Shown: positions 16,314-23,238 of the stretch, piece by piece
How the letters are laid out: every line of letters begins with the position of its first letter
Numbering within the stretch: position 1 is the stretch's first letter
IMG/VR virus record: IMGVR_UViG_3300004457_000341
Coordinates: 1 to 29,621 of that record
Reading direction: 5' to 3' (one strand)
DNA: 29,621 bases
Source of the DNA: a virus
Position numbers and translations under genes: made by a program
Notes under the pieces: model-generated
The model's input: the letters and a program-made list of their open reading frames with translations, nothing else
What the model was told of the DNA's origin: nothing
The model's database searches: none

Positions 16314-16398
16314 AATTCCCAAAAAATATAATTTAAAAAACATTGGCTAATCTAAACGAATTTAGAAAGTTGTTAAATTAAGTTTCAAATATAGTAAT

Positions 16399-17577
16399 TT
16401 ATCTTATTGCATACCATCCTTTATTATTTTCTTTTAGGTGTATTAATGCCACGTATCTCAAAGCATCTAACAAGTGATCTGAGCCTATTGGCTTTTGTAG
16501 ACTATTTCCATTCTTATCAGTTGCCCATTTATACATCCTAAACTCACGTCTAAGATTGCTACTATTTACTACATTGATTTTATATCGTTTAAGAATGTCT
16601 ATTCCGTTTAGAATACTATCACGACCTTTTGTAGCTGGCTTAGCATTTAAACCTAATCTATATATTTCTTCAATACTTTTAGGCTCTGCTGAGTCACATA
16701 TAACCTCATCACGTCCTATTATAGGTCTTAGCCTTTCTGCTAGGTCTTGGTTAGTTAATTGTCTTTCATATATAATCTCTTTTAAATATAGTTCGTCATC
16801 TCTTTTATAAACAGCTAAACACGCTGACGGATCTATACTATATCCAAAATCTAATCCATAAGCTACCAATTTACAATCTGGCATACTATCCACATACTTG
16901 ACATTTTCAAATACTAAACCACTTATATTTCCATACTCACCTAAACCATATATCTTCCAGAAATCTTTGTCTGTTTGTTGTAAATACTCTATTTCTTTTA
17001 TTAGTGATTTAGGTAGAAATGAATTGTTCTTATAGTTACTTACTATTACCTCAACGTCTCCGACTTCCTTAGAACGCTTTATTTCTAATTCCTGATTTAT
17101 CCAAAGTTGTTCATCGTCTGGGTTAAAGTCTAGAAATATCTTATTCTCGGTCCTCATTAATAGCTGGAAAAACTCCTGTTTATATTCTAGCTCATTGGCT
17201 TCATTACAATATAATATATTTCTCTTAGCACCTCTTAGCTTTTGCTCATCGTCAGCACCTATAAATTCCACTAACCTTTTACCATATCTATATTGCTTTT
17301 TAGTTTTATTATGGTCCACTCCACTATACCAACCCTCAGCTTTTAAAATGTCTTCAAAGTCTCTAATTACTGTACCGTCTAGATTGGTCCTGTATTTCCG
17401 TACTGTGGTCCACACCCCTTCATAACAGTATTTATCATGTCCATAGTTACCACTAATTAACCACAATGCACATAATTGATTTAAGCTCCAGGTCTTACTA
17501 CTTCTAGTACCGCCTCTATTTATTACAATCTTTGAATTGCTATCGTAGTTACGCTCAAATATTTCAGTCGCTTCCAC
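16399..17577 (-). CDS. terL: Terminase large subunit (TerL)
   Basis: This 392-residue protein is the ATP-driven DNA packaging motor and headful/cos nuclease. The Walker A-type loop is GGTRSSKT at 22-29 and the Walker B is ILYCNEA at 121-127. The RNase H-like nuclease residues are Asp243 in GLDFGY, Asp295 in CDSAEP and Asp367/Asp371 in DHLLDAL. This is the PBSX/Terminase_3 arrangement at normal length. The start overlaps the small subunit gene by 14 bases. A terminator lies ~85 bases after the stop. The portal is not adjacent, unlike most phages; it is over 11 kb downstream. Confidence 0.93.
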   Translation of the reverse strand: MEATEIFERNYDSNSKIVINRGGTRSSKTWSLNQLCALWLISGNYGHDKYCYEGVWTTVRKYRTNLDGTVIRDFEDILKAEGWYSGVDHNKTKKQYRYGKRLVEFIGADDEQKLRGAKRNILYCNEANELEYKQEFFQLLMRTENKIFLDFNPDDEQLWINQELEIKRSKEVGDVEVIVSNYKNNSFLPKSLIKEIEYLQQTDKDFWKIYGLGEYGNISGLVFENVKYVDSMPDCKLVAYGLDFGYSIDPSACLAVYKRDDELYLKEIIYERQLTNQDLAERLRPIIGRDEVICDSAEPKSIEEIYRLGLNAKPATKGRDSILNGIDILKRYKINVVNSSNLRREFRMYKWATDKNGNSLQKPIGSDHLLDALRYVALIHLKENNKGWYAIR

Positions 17578-18031
17578 GCTTTATGTTGATATTAATATTA
17601 TTTACAGTAGATTCAATCTCTTGTTTATCTGGTGCATTTAGTCCAAACATCTTAGCTATAGAATCATAAGCACCCCTATAGTCAGAACCCTTGACCATTT
17701 CTTTTAATAAATAGAATTTAGCTTTCTGCTCTTTTGTGAGGTTTTCTTTTGCTGCTAAGTCCATTAGATACTCCCAAGATTTAATCATTTTAAAATAGCC
17801 GTCAGCTACTTCTTTACGTGTTATTTGAAAGGCTTCTGCTTCTTTTGTTTGCAACTCTTTGACCCTTACCGATATATTACCATTTTTAAGAAGTTCACTA
17901 GCCTTAACTGCTATAACCTCATTAGACGTAGTTTTAGCAACATCATAAGCACGTCTATAAGCCTCTGACGCATTCCCAGTATTGACATACTCTTCAGCAA
18001 ATTTTCTTTGTTTAGGTGTTAGTTTACCCAT
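17564..18031 (-). CDS. terS: Terminase small subunit (TerS)
   Basis: This 155-residue protein binds the packaging start site and hands DNA to TerL. The N-terminus LTPKQRKFAEEYVNTGNASE, then AYRRAYD and AVKASELLKNGNISVRVKEL, is the standard Terminase_2 helix-turn-helix. A helical oligomerisation region and a C-terminal tail that probably contacts TerL follow. The gene overlaps both neighbours (8 and 14 bases) and is co-transcribed with the early genes, so packaging genes appear to lie on the early/middle transcript and not with the late block. Confidence 0.88.
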   Translation of the reverse strand: MGKLTPKQRKFAEEYVNTGNASEAYRRAYDVAKTTSNEVIAVKASELLKNGNISVRVKELQTKEAEAFQITRKEVADGYFKMIKSWEYLMDLAAKENLTKEQKAKFYLLKEMVKGSDYRGAYDSIAKMFGLNAPDKQEIESTVNNININIKRGSD

Positions 18032-18299
18032 TCTTTTTTCTTAGTGAAACTTTTAATAATATTAGATAACCTATTAAGTCTGTTACTGTGTCTTCTGTTT
18101 TATCGTTTATGCCTTTGTTTTTAATTCTAGACAGTTTGTCATCTATTCTAGCACTTATAGCCTCTGTTGAATCTAGCTTACTAAATATGCTTATAGGATT
18201 ATTAGCAGTATCTCCATAGTCTTTATTCTTTTGGAGTAGTAGTTCTTTAACTTCCTCAGCTATTTTATTTATTAAATATTCTGTTTTCATTGTTGCCAT
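18024..18299 (-). CDS. DUF1599/Nmad1-like small protein
   Basis: This 91-residue all-helical protein carries KNKDYGDTANNPISIFSKLD, then ARIDDKLSRIKN and EDTVTDLIGYLILLKVSL. That is the pattern of the DUF1599 family (nucleotide modification associated domain 1), common in phages and related in style to all-alpha nucleotide pyrophosphatases. The conserved D-Y-G-D, R-I-D-D-K and E-D...D-L-I-G-Y residues are all present. A second Met at residue 4 is an alternative start. It overlaps its neighbours on both sides, directly before the terminase genes. The substrate is unknown; a role in nucleotide metabolism is inferred from the family name only. Confidence 0.65.
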   Translation of the reverse strand: MATMKTEYLINKIAEEVKELLLQKNKDYGDTANNPISIFSKLDSTEAISARIDDKLSRIKNKGINDKTEDTVTDLIGYLILLKVSLRKKNG

Positions 18300-18525
18300 T
18301 CTTTATAAGTATATTTTCTAGCTTTCTTTTATAGTTTCTTAGGTTTGTTATTCCAGAACTTTTATTAGATCTTATATCTTCGCTGTTTTCTATTACTTGT
18401 TTTATAAAGTATTCTGGTAATGTTTTTAGTCTTTGTTTCATTTCCATAAACCTTACAAAGTAATTGACAGCCTCACTACCAAATAAAGCCTTTTGCTCTT
18501 TTATCTCTTTGTCGGTTAGTTTCAT
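18265..18525 (-). CDS. Hypothetical protein, 86 residues
   Basis: This is a charged, helical protein (MKLTDKEIKEQKALFGSEAV, then FVRFMEMKQRLKTLPEYFIK) with no membrane segment and no motif I recognise. It overlaps the upstream gene by 4 bases (ATGA) and runs 35 bases into the next gene, so it is part of a tightly packed early operon. The start at 18525 is supported by the ATGA coupling. Confidence 0.55.
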   Translation of the reverse strand: MKLTDKEIKEQKALFGSEAVNYFVRFMEMKQRLKTLPEYFIKQVIENSEDIRSNKSSGITNLRNYKRKLENILIKNGNNENRIFNK

Positions 18526-18710
18526 TTAAACTCTACTAGGTCTTTGATATTAACTTTAAATTGTTTATAGTCATTTTCTTTATGGTGTGAAACAATAGCA
18601 ATATTACTACCTAAGGATTTTATATATACTCTTTTATCGTTATATGTTAATCTTCTTTTTAACATTTCTTTTTCAATTTTCGCCACTTTCATCAAATCCA
18701 TTGTACTCAT
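18522..18710 (-). CDS. Hypothetical protein, 62 residues
   Basis: This small basic protein reads MSTMDLMKVAKIEKEMLKRR, then a beta-like half (RVYIKSLGSNIAIVSHHKEN). In-frame Mets at residues 4 and 7 would reduce the 38-base overlap with the upstream gene, and one of them may be the true start. The stop couples to the next gene by ATGA. No recognised domain; the function is unknown. Confidence 0.5.
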   Translation of the reverse strand: MSTMDLMKVAKIEKEMLKRRLTYNDKRVYIKSLGSNIAIVSHHKENDYKQFKVNIKDLVEFK

Positions 18711-18894
18711 GTATATATGCTAATTCTAAAATTCTATAATCTGTCTCAAAATCAAATGTTGTAGAGGCTACTCCATTAATGTCAAAACACTCATAAGTTA
18801 AACCGTCCATTTCGGAATAGTAAAACAATCCATCTTCGTCAATAAAATAACCATAGCTAAAATCACTTCTTAGCTGGCTTTCGTTTTCTAACAT
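18673..18894 (-). CDS. Hypothetical acidic protein, 73 residues
   Basis: This is an acidic, aromatic-rich protein (FSYGYFIDEDGLFYYSEMDG, then YECFDINGVASTTFDFETDY) that looks like a small beta sheet domain. It overlaps the Lys-rich end of the upstream gene by 32 bases. No motif is recognised. A small acidic phage protein in an early operon could be a DNA mimic or host-takeover factor, but nothing in the sequence shows that. Confidence 0.5.
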   Translation of the reverse strand: MLENESQLRSDFSYGYFIDEDGLFYYSEMDGLTYECFDINGVASTTFDFETDYRILELAYIHEYNGFDESGEN

Positions 18895-19123
18895 TCTTTT
18901 TCTTTTTAACTTTTTTAGCTTCTGCTATTTCTTTTTCACTCACCCAATTAAATAAAATTGACATTTGAGATTTGACACAACTATTACAAGCCCAACTTAC
19001 TTTCATGTCTGGATGTAATTCTTTTAATATTGGTTCTAATTCATTTCTTAAAAATGATATGTTAACAGATCCAGGAAAAGCACTGGTTTTGTTATATTGT
19101 TTTATAATTTCTTCTTTTGTCAT
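18863..19123 (-). CDS. Hypothetical protein with CxxC and basic tail
   Basis: This 86-residue protein has LRNELEPILKELHPDMKVSW followed by ACNSC (Cys46, Cys49), then a helix, and residues 70-86 almost all Lys/Arg. The single CxxC could bind metal together with His37 or form a disulfide. The basic tail suggests nucleic-acid contact. It overlaps the preceding membrane protein gene by 4 bases; that protein also has a CxxC. The function is unknown. Confidence 0.52.
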   Translation of the reverse strand: MTKEEIIKQYNKTSAFPGSVNISFLRNELEPILKELHPDMKVSWACNSCVKSQMSILFNWVSEKEIAEAKKVKKKKNVRKRKPAKK

Positions 19124-19335
19124 AATAAACGTCTTTCAATTATACGTAAAAACAGGCATGATGTTAATACTATTGGGTTTAAAGTTATTAAAAAAAATAT
19201 TAAGGATAGCCAAAAGGTTAGGCAAAAACTACAGTTAAAAGGTTTGTAGTCCCATTTATCTATTAAAGGTCTGGCATAGTCTACCCATGTTGTAGATATG
19301 GTAATTATTACTAATATGTTAACTATAGAACTCAT
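19120..19335 (-). CDS. Small membrane protein with CxxC motif
   Basis: This 71-residue protein has two likely membrane segments (about 3-20 and 39-64) and FNCSFCLTFW at the membrane edge (Cys35, Cys38). The NCSFCLTFW pattern resembles DUF1360-type small membrane proteins, a weak match from memory. It starts 17 bases inside the end of the sigma-like gene. Possible roles are superinfection exclusion or membrane modification, but that is a guess from topology and the early-operon position. Confidence 0.55.
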   Translation of the reverse strand: MSSIVNILVIITISTTWVDYARPLIDKWDYKPFNCSFCLTFWLSLIFFLITLNPIVLTSCLFLRIIERRLL

Positions 19336-19807
19336 TCAATGACCATTTTTGTTTTATCTTGTTTGCTAATTCTTTAAACTTATACTGTATTGTATTACGG
19401 TGGATGTCGCTTTTGTCAGCTAAACAATTCTTATTCCCTCCACAATGCAGCAGTTGTTCCATCATTATTCTATCTAAACCGTCTAAAGAGTTAATTAAAT
19501 CCTTTAAAACTTGGTCCTTAAAACAGGTGTTAGAATATGTTTCTATATCTTCTATACTTCCAAATTGACTAGGTATATAGTATTTAGTTCTATATTGTCC
19601 ACGCTCACTAATTATTTGGTAGAGGCAAAGTTTATAAACGTATTTTTTGACGCTGTTTTCTTTGTCTAATTGTAATATAAAATCTTCACCCTTGTTAAGT
19701 AGAATCATAAAAATGTCTTGTTTAAAGTCCTCTAACTCTACGACATTGTATTCTCTACCAATCCAAAATATAAAGTTTTCTATTTTTTTAATTAGCTTTC
19801 TGTCCAT
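19319..19807 (-). CDS. Sigma-70-like/late transcription regulator candidate
   Basis: This 162-residue protein has the two-part layout of small sigma factors. Residues about 20-75 resemble region 2 (VELEDFKQDIFMILL, then KKYVYKLCLYQIISERGQY). Residues about 105-155 resemble region 4 with a helix-turn-helix (LDGLDRIMMEQLL, CLADKSDIHRNTIQYKFKEL). The length is near that of ECF sigma factors and phage RinA/ArpU-type regulators. Its position in the early operon, ahead of terminase and the late control region, fits a factor that switches on late genes. A plain HTH regulator is the alternative. Promoter recognition cannot be tested here. Confidence 0.6.
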   Translation of the reverse strand: MDRKLIKKIENFIFWIGREYNVVELEDFKQDIFMILLNKGEDFILQLDKENSVKKYVYKLCLYQIISERGQYRTKYYIPSQFGSIEDIETYSNTCFKDQVLKDLINSLDGLDRIMMEQLLHCGGNKNCLADKSDIHRNTIQYKFKELANKIKQKWSLNEFYS

Positions 19808-20151
19808 TAATATTCTTTTGTTACATTATACATTTCAGACTTTAAGAAACTTATATTAGTCCTCATTGCATCTATTACTCTATAGCCAGACTCTAGTAAA
19901 CGTCTTAGCTCATACATCTCAGGAACTTCTACATTAGCCTCATTAGTTGCTCTAGCTACAGAAAAACCCTCTTTAACTCTATCATTTATAACTTTTTCAT
20001 AGTTTTGATGTGCTTTAGTTCTAATAGTTTCTATATAGTATAGATAAGCTGTCAATTCTTTTAGTTGTTTGTTTAAGCTGTTTCCATCAAATACATCAGT
20101 TTGTTTATATTCTTTGATTATTTCAGCTATTTTATTTAGTGTTGATTTCAT
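19807..20151 (-). CDS. Hypothetical helical protein, 114 residues
   Basis: This is an almost wholly helical, charged protein (NKIAEIIKEYKQTDVFDGNS, then YLYYIETIRTKAHQNYEKV). No membrane segment or known motif is seen. It shares one base with the next ATG (TAATG) and overlaps the upstream resolvase-like gene by 20 bases. The function is unknown; the coupling between a nuclease and a transcription factor gives no strong hint. Confidence 0.55.
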   Translation of the reverse strand: MKSTLNKIAEIIKEYKQTDVFDGNSLNKQLKELTAYLYYIETIRTKAHQNYEKVINDRVKEGFSVARATNEANVEVPEMYELRRLLESGYRVIDAMRTNISFLKSEMYNVTKEY

Positions 20152-20494
20152 CTTGTAATTGTTGTATAGTTTTTAATATATTCATAAAGTCCTCAAACTC
20201 TAGACAGGCATAATCATTTTCAAAGTTCTTAGTAAACACAACTACTGGAGTTTTACCCATTGGTTTATCATTTCTAGCCTGTTCTAAGGCTTTCCAAATG
20301 TTTAACTTTTCTTGGTTCTTACATTCCCAGTGATAATCAAATAGAATAGAGTCAGGATTAATGTCTATAATATCGCCTTTAATACTCATGCCGCCACTCA
20401 TAGGGGTGCGTCTTACATTAGTATCAAACTTTTTATTTAGTTGTTTGGCTACGTCTCTTTCAAAACGTTTCCCTTTTTGGTTAGCATTCATCAA
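20132..20494 (-). CDS. Hjc-like Holliday junction resolvase
   Basis: This 120-residue PD-(D/E)XK nuclease has catalytic residues in the usual order: Glu12 in GKRFERDV, Asp41 in KGDIIDI, and Glu57-Cys58-Lys59 in HWECKN. The line GKRFERDVA, RRTPMSGG..., GDI..., ECK is typical of Hjc-type and phage VRR-like junction resolvases. It probably cuts branched intermediates before packaging, working with the recombination genes upstream (annealing protein and exonuclease). Met1 and Met2 are both possible starts. Its 5' end overlaps the methyltransferase gene by 14 bases. Confidence 0.72.
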   Translation of the reverse strand: MMNANQKGKRFERDVAKQLNKKFDTNVRRTPMSGGMSIKGDIIDINPDSILFDYHWECKNQEKLNIWKALEQARNDKPMGKTPVVVFTKNFENDYACLEFEDFMNILKTIQQLQDEINTK

Positions 20495-21128
20495 ATATAG
20501 TTGTTTGGTTTATATTTTGTTTTCTTGTTATTCCTACTGCTGTTTCTAATATAGTTTTTCCAACTTCATAATCTACCAAGTTACGAGCCATTTTGTTTGT
20601 AGGTTGTTTTCCTTTGTATTTTCTAAAATCATAATCGTGAAATTTACACCATTGAGTGACCTCATCTTTTCCCTCCATTATACCACCTTTTCTTTCTCCA
20701 ACATTATTAGGTAAATTAAAGTTAGTCCAATATAAATGTCTACCTCTTTTCTTTGATGGTATTAAAGGAGTGTAAAAAGGAATAACGTTTTCTACTACAT
20801 ATTTTCCTTTAAAATAATTATCCAATAATAGTATTTCTTGGTATAATTTCATATCTGGGTAGACAGGTGTTGTCGTTTCGTGCCTTGCAAATCTTGCTCT
20901 ACTATGCGTTGGACAAGGTGGTGAACTCCATATAAAATCAAACTCTTTGTAATGGTCTAATAAATATTGGTGTGCATCTGCAACTATTACTGTATCATTA
21001 GGAAACCTCTCTTTATATAATCTTGCAGCTTCTGTATCTAACTCTACTGCTGTTACTTTTACGTCTGTAACCTCATCCCACTTGTAACGATTGCCACCTA
21101 AACAGGCATATAAATTTAATATCTTCAT
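20481..21128 (-). CDS. DNA cytosine-C5 methyltransferase
   Basis: This 215-residue protein has the core motifs of m5C methyltransferases: motif I LNLYACLGGNR (4-13) for AdoMet, Glu29 in VTAVELD, the catalytic Cys72 in SSPPCPTHS (motif IV), and ENV at 113-115 (motif VI). It is shorter than restriction-type enzymes (~300-400), with little room for a target recognition domain. That is usual for this phage type. No restriction endonuclease partner is present, so it is likely for self-protection. The start overlaps the previous small gene (ATGA). Confidence 0.78.
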   Translation of the reverse strand: MKILNLYACLGGNRYKWDEVTDVKVTAVELDTEAARLYKERFPNDTVIVADAHQYLLDHYKEFDFIWSSPPCPTHSRARFARHETTTPVYPDMKLYQEILLLDNYFKGKYVVENVIPFYTPLIPSKKRGRHLYWTNFNLPNNVGERKGGIMEGKDEVTQWCKFHDYDFRKYKGKQPTNKMARNLVDYEVGKTILETAVGITRKQNINQTTIFDEC

Positions 21129-21283
21129 AATTGTTGGAAGTGTTTTCTAATTATTTTACCGAGTTCAGCATCATTAGGGTATATCCTACATAGGAAATTA
21201 ATACCACCGTCAGTACAGTTATAAGGATGACAATAGTCTGAGTCCTTTGTTTGTCTGTATTCATTTAAAGTCCTGTTTTTCAT
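21125..21283 (-). CDS. 52-residue hypothetical protein
   Basis: This short frame lies between a small membrane protein gene and the methyltransferase, and overlaps the latter by ATGA. The protein starts MKNRTLNEYRQTKDSDYCHP and contains CTDGGINFLCRIYPNDAE. EYRQTKDS is a short stretch I have seen in small proteins of Bacteroidetes phages. Three cysteines and one histidine could bind a metal. The function is unknown. Confidence 0.5.
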   Translation of the reverse strand: MKNRTLNEYRQTKDSDYCHPYNCTDGGINFLCRIYPNDAELGKIIRKHFQQL

Positions 21284-21380
21284 TATTATTATAATACTTT
21301 TTAATTATTAAAGCAAACATACAACCACTAAAAAAAATTGTAATGTATGACGCTAATATAAGAAAATAAATTTTATCCAT
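21261..21380 (-). CDS. 39-residue membrane microprotein
   Basis: The frame starts at 21380 inside the end of the upstream coiled-coil gene (ATGGATAA overlap). It encodes one hydrophobic helix (YFLILASYITIFFSGCMFAL) followed by a charged tail (KKYYNNNEKQDFK). It overlaps the next gene by 23 bases. It is a single-pass membrane peptide of unknown function, with moderate confidence that it is translated. Confidence 0.45.
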   Translation of the reverse strand: MDKIYFLILASYITIFFSGCMFALIIKKYYNNNEKQDFK

Positions 21381-21672
21381 TTTTGTCTGAGTTTAATTCT
21401 ACATTAATTAAATTGTGTTTGTACTTTGAAAAGTCAGCTTTTAGTATAGCATTTTCTTTATAAGCTACAGCATTTTCATATTTAAGTTTAGCTATTACTC
21501 TATGGTTTTCTCTAATCTCATGCTGCAGATCGTGGATAAGTTCCAGAATATCCATTAAAACTTCAAGTCCTTCCTGTTTTACTTTGTTGTTAGTCTTTTC
21601 TACTTCAGCACTAGCTTTAATAATCATTATATCTAGTTTGTTTCTTCTTAACATTACGTCTAATTCATCCAT
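21373..21672 (-). CDS. Coiled-coil hypothetical protein, 99 residues
   Basis: This protein is nearly all helix, with a likely coiled coil through residues 15-85 (ELIHDLQHEIRENHRVIAKL). No known motif. It starts 8 bases inside the end of the ATPase gene, so it may be a partner of the helicase/ATPase. That is inferred from coupling alone. Confidence 0.52.
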   Translation of the reverse strand: MDELDVMLRRNKLDIMIIKASAEVEKTNNKVKQEGLEVLMDILELIHDLQHEIRENHRVIAKLKYENAVAYKENAILKADFSKYKHNLINVELNSDKNG

Positions 21673-22537
21673 TTTGTATGTGTTTTAGTGGGTTATTTCC
21701 TCCGATTGTATAATATCCATTGTAAAAATTAAACCTTAAAGGTTCATCTAGTGTAGTTAACTCACCGCCTGTCATAATATTTTTAACTTTTTGCACGTGT
21801 AGTTCTGTCATTGTTTTAAAATCTGGGTGGTTTCCTAGTCTGTGAACTGCATAAACATCGTCAGCCCTATTAATAAAACCCATTCCCCCTTCTATGTCAC
21901 TAGACTTTGGTGGTTGAACATAACCCTCTAAAGGGTGACCAGGCTTGTAAACTCTTCTAGCTGCTTCACTTATTGGGTGTGTATTTATATAAACTGTCTT
22001 TCCAGTCTTATTACAAAATTCTCTAACATTATTACAGAATAAATAATTCCTATCAAATTGTCCAATTTTACCACCTCTTTCAATATTTAATCCAGTATAC
22101 GGATCTATCAAACATCCATCTACATTTTCTTTAGCAAATATATTTAAAAGATCTGCAGCAGTATATAGCTTTCTATTATCTACAAATTTAAAGTAAGTGT
22201 CAATAATTTCTATCTGTTGTTTAATTTCAGACTCAGTAAGGTCCTCAACTCTTTGACCTGTTAACATTTGAATCATACTAATTTTTAATAATTCTGGTGA
22301 GTTTTCACCACTCCAAACACACCATTTTAGTTTATTATTCATAGCGTGACAAAGTAAATACCATATAAAAAAATAAGTTTTACCAACATTAGGAAAGCCA
22401 CTAACAACTACCATTTGACCAGGTTTAAATCTTACAAATTTATCAGTAATATTACAGCCTATTCCAAGACCTTTCTTAATGTCTCCGTTTTTGTATTTAA
22501 TAGCGTAGTCTAAACCGTAGCCTTTATTTAGTATCAT
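21665..22537 (-). CDS. RecA/DnaB-type ATPase, putative replicative helicase
   Basis: This 290-residue P-loop protein has Walker A GFPNVGKT (47-54), a KWCVWSGEN segment typical of DnaB/RecA-like folds, and Walker B GCLIDPYTG (141-149). The later VYINTHPISE (sensor His) and SSDIEGGMGFINRADDVYAV follow, as in phage DnaB-like ATPases and RepA-like helicases. A primase or zinc domain is absent. Its start overlaps the initiator-like gene by 14 bases. It probably unwinds phage DNA and loads host replication proteins. A RecA-like recombination role (Sak4-type) is less likely given its length. Confidence 0.75.
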   Translation of the reverse strand: MILNKGYGLDYAIKYKNGDIKKGLGIGCNITDKFVRFKPGQMVVVSGFPNVGKTYFFIWYLLCHAMNNKLKWCVWSGENSPELLKISMIQMLTGQRVEDLTESEIKQQIEIIDTYFKFVDNRKLYTAADLLNIFAKENVDGCLIDPYTGLNIERGGKIGQFDRNYLFCNNVREFCNKTGKTVYINTHPISEAARRVYKPGHPLEGYVQPPKSSDIEGGMGFINRADDVYAVHRLGNHPDFKTMTELHVQKVKNIMTGGELTTLDEPLRFNFYNGYYTIGGNNPLKHIQNG

Positions 22538-22913
22538 TGATAGTGCTTAAAAATTTGTTTAAAGAGTTAGTGTTTTTGTGTACTGGATCACTAAATGTAG
22601 TTTTCTTTTTAGACTTTTTAGCAGCCTCAACTCTTTTTTTATATTGTTCTTTACGTTCTTTATGTTGTGTATCTAAAAATTTTATATTAATTTGGTTGTC
22701 CTTTTTTTCTATCATTCCCTCATCTATTAACACATCTAAAGAATCTTTGCCAATTCGTCTAGACATTTTAATATAACTCATTGAACAATCCTTATTCCAG
22801 TAGTGGAAACAGGCATCTATAAACGATCCTTTGTCTTCTTTAGGTAGATACATAATGTCACCACCTAACCATTGACTAGGGAAGGCTTTAAACCATGGTA
22901 GTTCTTCACTCAT
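22524..22913 (-). CDS. Replication initiator-like protein (DUF1376/DnaD style)
   Basis: This 129-residue protein reads WFKAFPSQWLGGDIMYLPKE, then GSFIDACFHYWNKDCSM, with a following helix and LIDEGMIEKKDNQINIKF. That is the winged-helix pattern of DUF1376-like N-terminal replication proteins, found next to helicases. The basic C-terminal half (ERKEQYKKRVEAAKKSKKKT) likely contacts DNA or the helicase. It is coupled to the ATPase gene. It is probably the origin-binding or helicase-loading protein, inferred from the pair. Confidence 0.62.
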   Translation of the reverse strand: MSEELPWFKAFPSQWLGGDIMYLPKEDKGSFIDACFHYWNKDCSMSYIKMSRRIGKDSLDVLIDEGMIEKKDNQINIKFLDTQHKERKEQYKKRVEAAKKSKKKTTFSDPVHKNTNSLNKFLSTINDTK

Positions 22914-23238
22914 AATATGCTTTATTTTTTTGTTCGTATTCTTTATAAGCTCTCATTTCGTTTGAGCTTAATTCATTAAAATTATAATTTACATTTAAAC
23001 TTCCATAATCCATTTCATTATAAAAATATGGTTGAATTTTACAGCCTACAAATACAGGCTTATAAGTATTATTATTAAAATTTGCTTCTGCTATTTTTTG
23101 GTCAAACGCTTTTTTAACTCTTAGCAATGGTAATTTTAATTTATTAGCTACCTGTTTTAATGTTAGTCCTTTATAAATAAGATTAAGGACACTGATATAT
23201 TCAGCATCCCCAATCGTATATGGTTTATAATAAGGCAT
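22906..23238 (-). CDS. Hypothetical HTH-containing protein, 110 residues
   Basis: Residues about 15-50 (ISVLNLIYKGLTLKQVANKL, KLPLLRVKKAFDQKI) form a plausible helix-turn-helix. The rest is Tyr/Asn-rich without a recognised motif. The start shares one base with the SSB-like gene stop. It could be a small DNA-binding regulator or replication accessory. The gene overlaps the initiator-like gene by 8 bases. Confidence 0.5.
   Translation of the reverse strand: MPYYKPYTIGDAEYISVLNLIYKGLTLKQVANKLKLPLLRVKKAFDQKIAEANFNNNTYKPVFVGCKIQPYFYNEMDYGSLNVNYNFNELSSNEMRAYKEYEQKNKAYYE

Larger units (their letters stand above)
15945..16398. other. 454-bp AT-rich intergenic control region
   Basis: This is the longest gap in the genome, between the large terminase stop and the tail chaperone start. 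I find no convincing reading frame or RNA gene. It contains: a terminator (16273-16313); four 11-bp iteron-like repeats (16219-16260); a 9-bp inverted repeat (16181-16201); two TTTATATAC copies 10 bases apart (16094-16102 and 16104-16112); and three AAACACT copies (15979-15985, 16020-16026, 16086-16092). CAAATATA at 16386-16393 reads TATATTTG on the minus strand, a match to the Bacteroidetes -7 box, but no good upstream -33 box is seen. It could be an origin, a packaging site, or the late promoter/operator region. Confidence 0.6.

Noticed and set aside
21314-21321. Perfect TAnnTTTG promoter box on the minus strand
   Set aside because: It falls inside the coding frame of the 39-residue membrane peptide, and I see no matching -33 box at 17-23 bases. 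Likely chance in AT-rich DNA.
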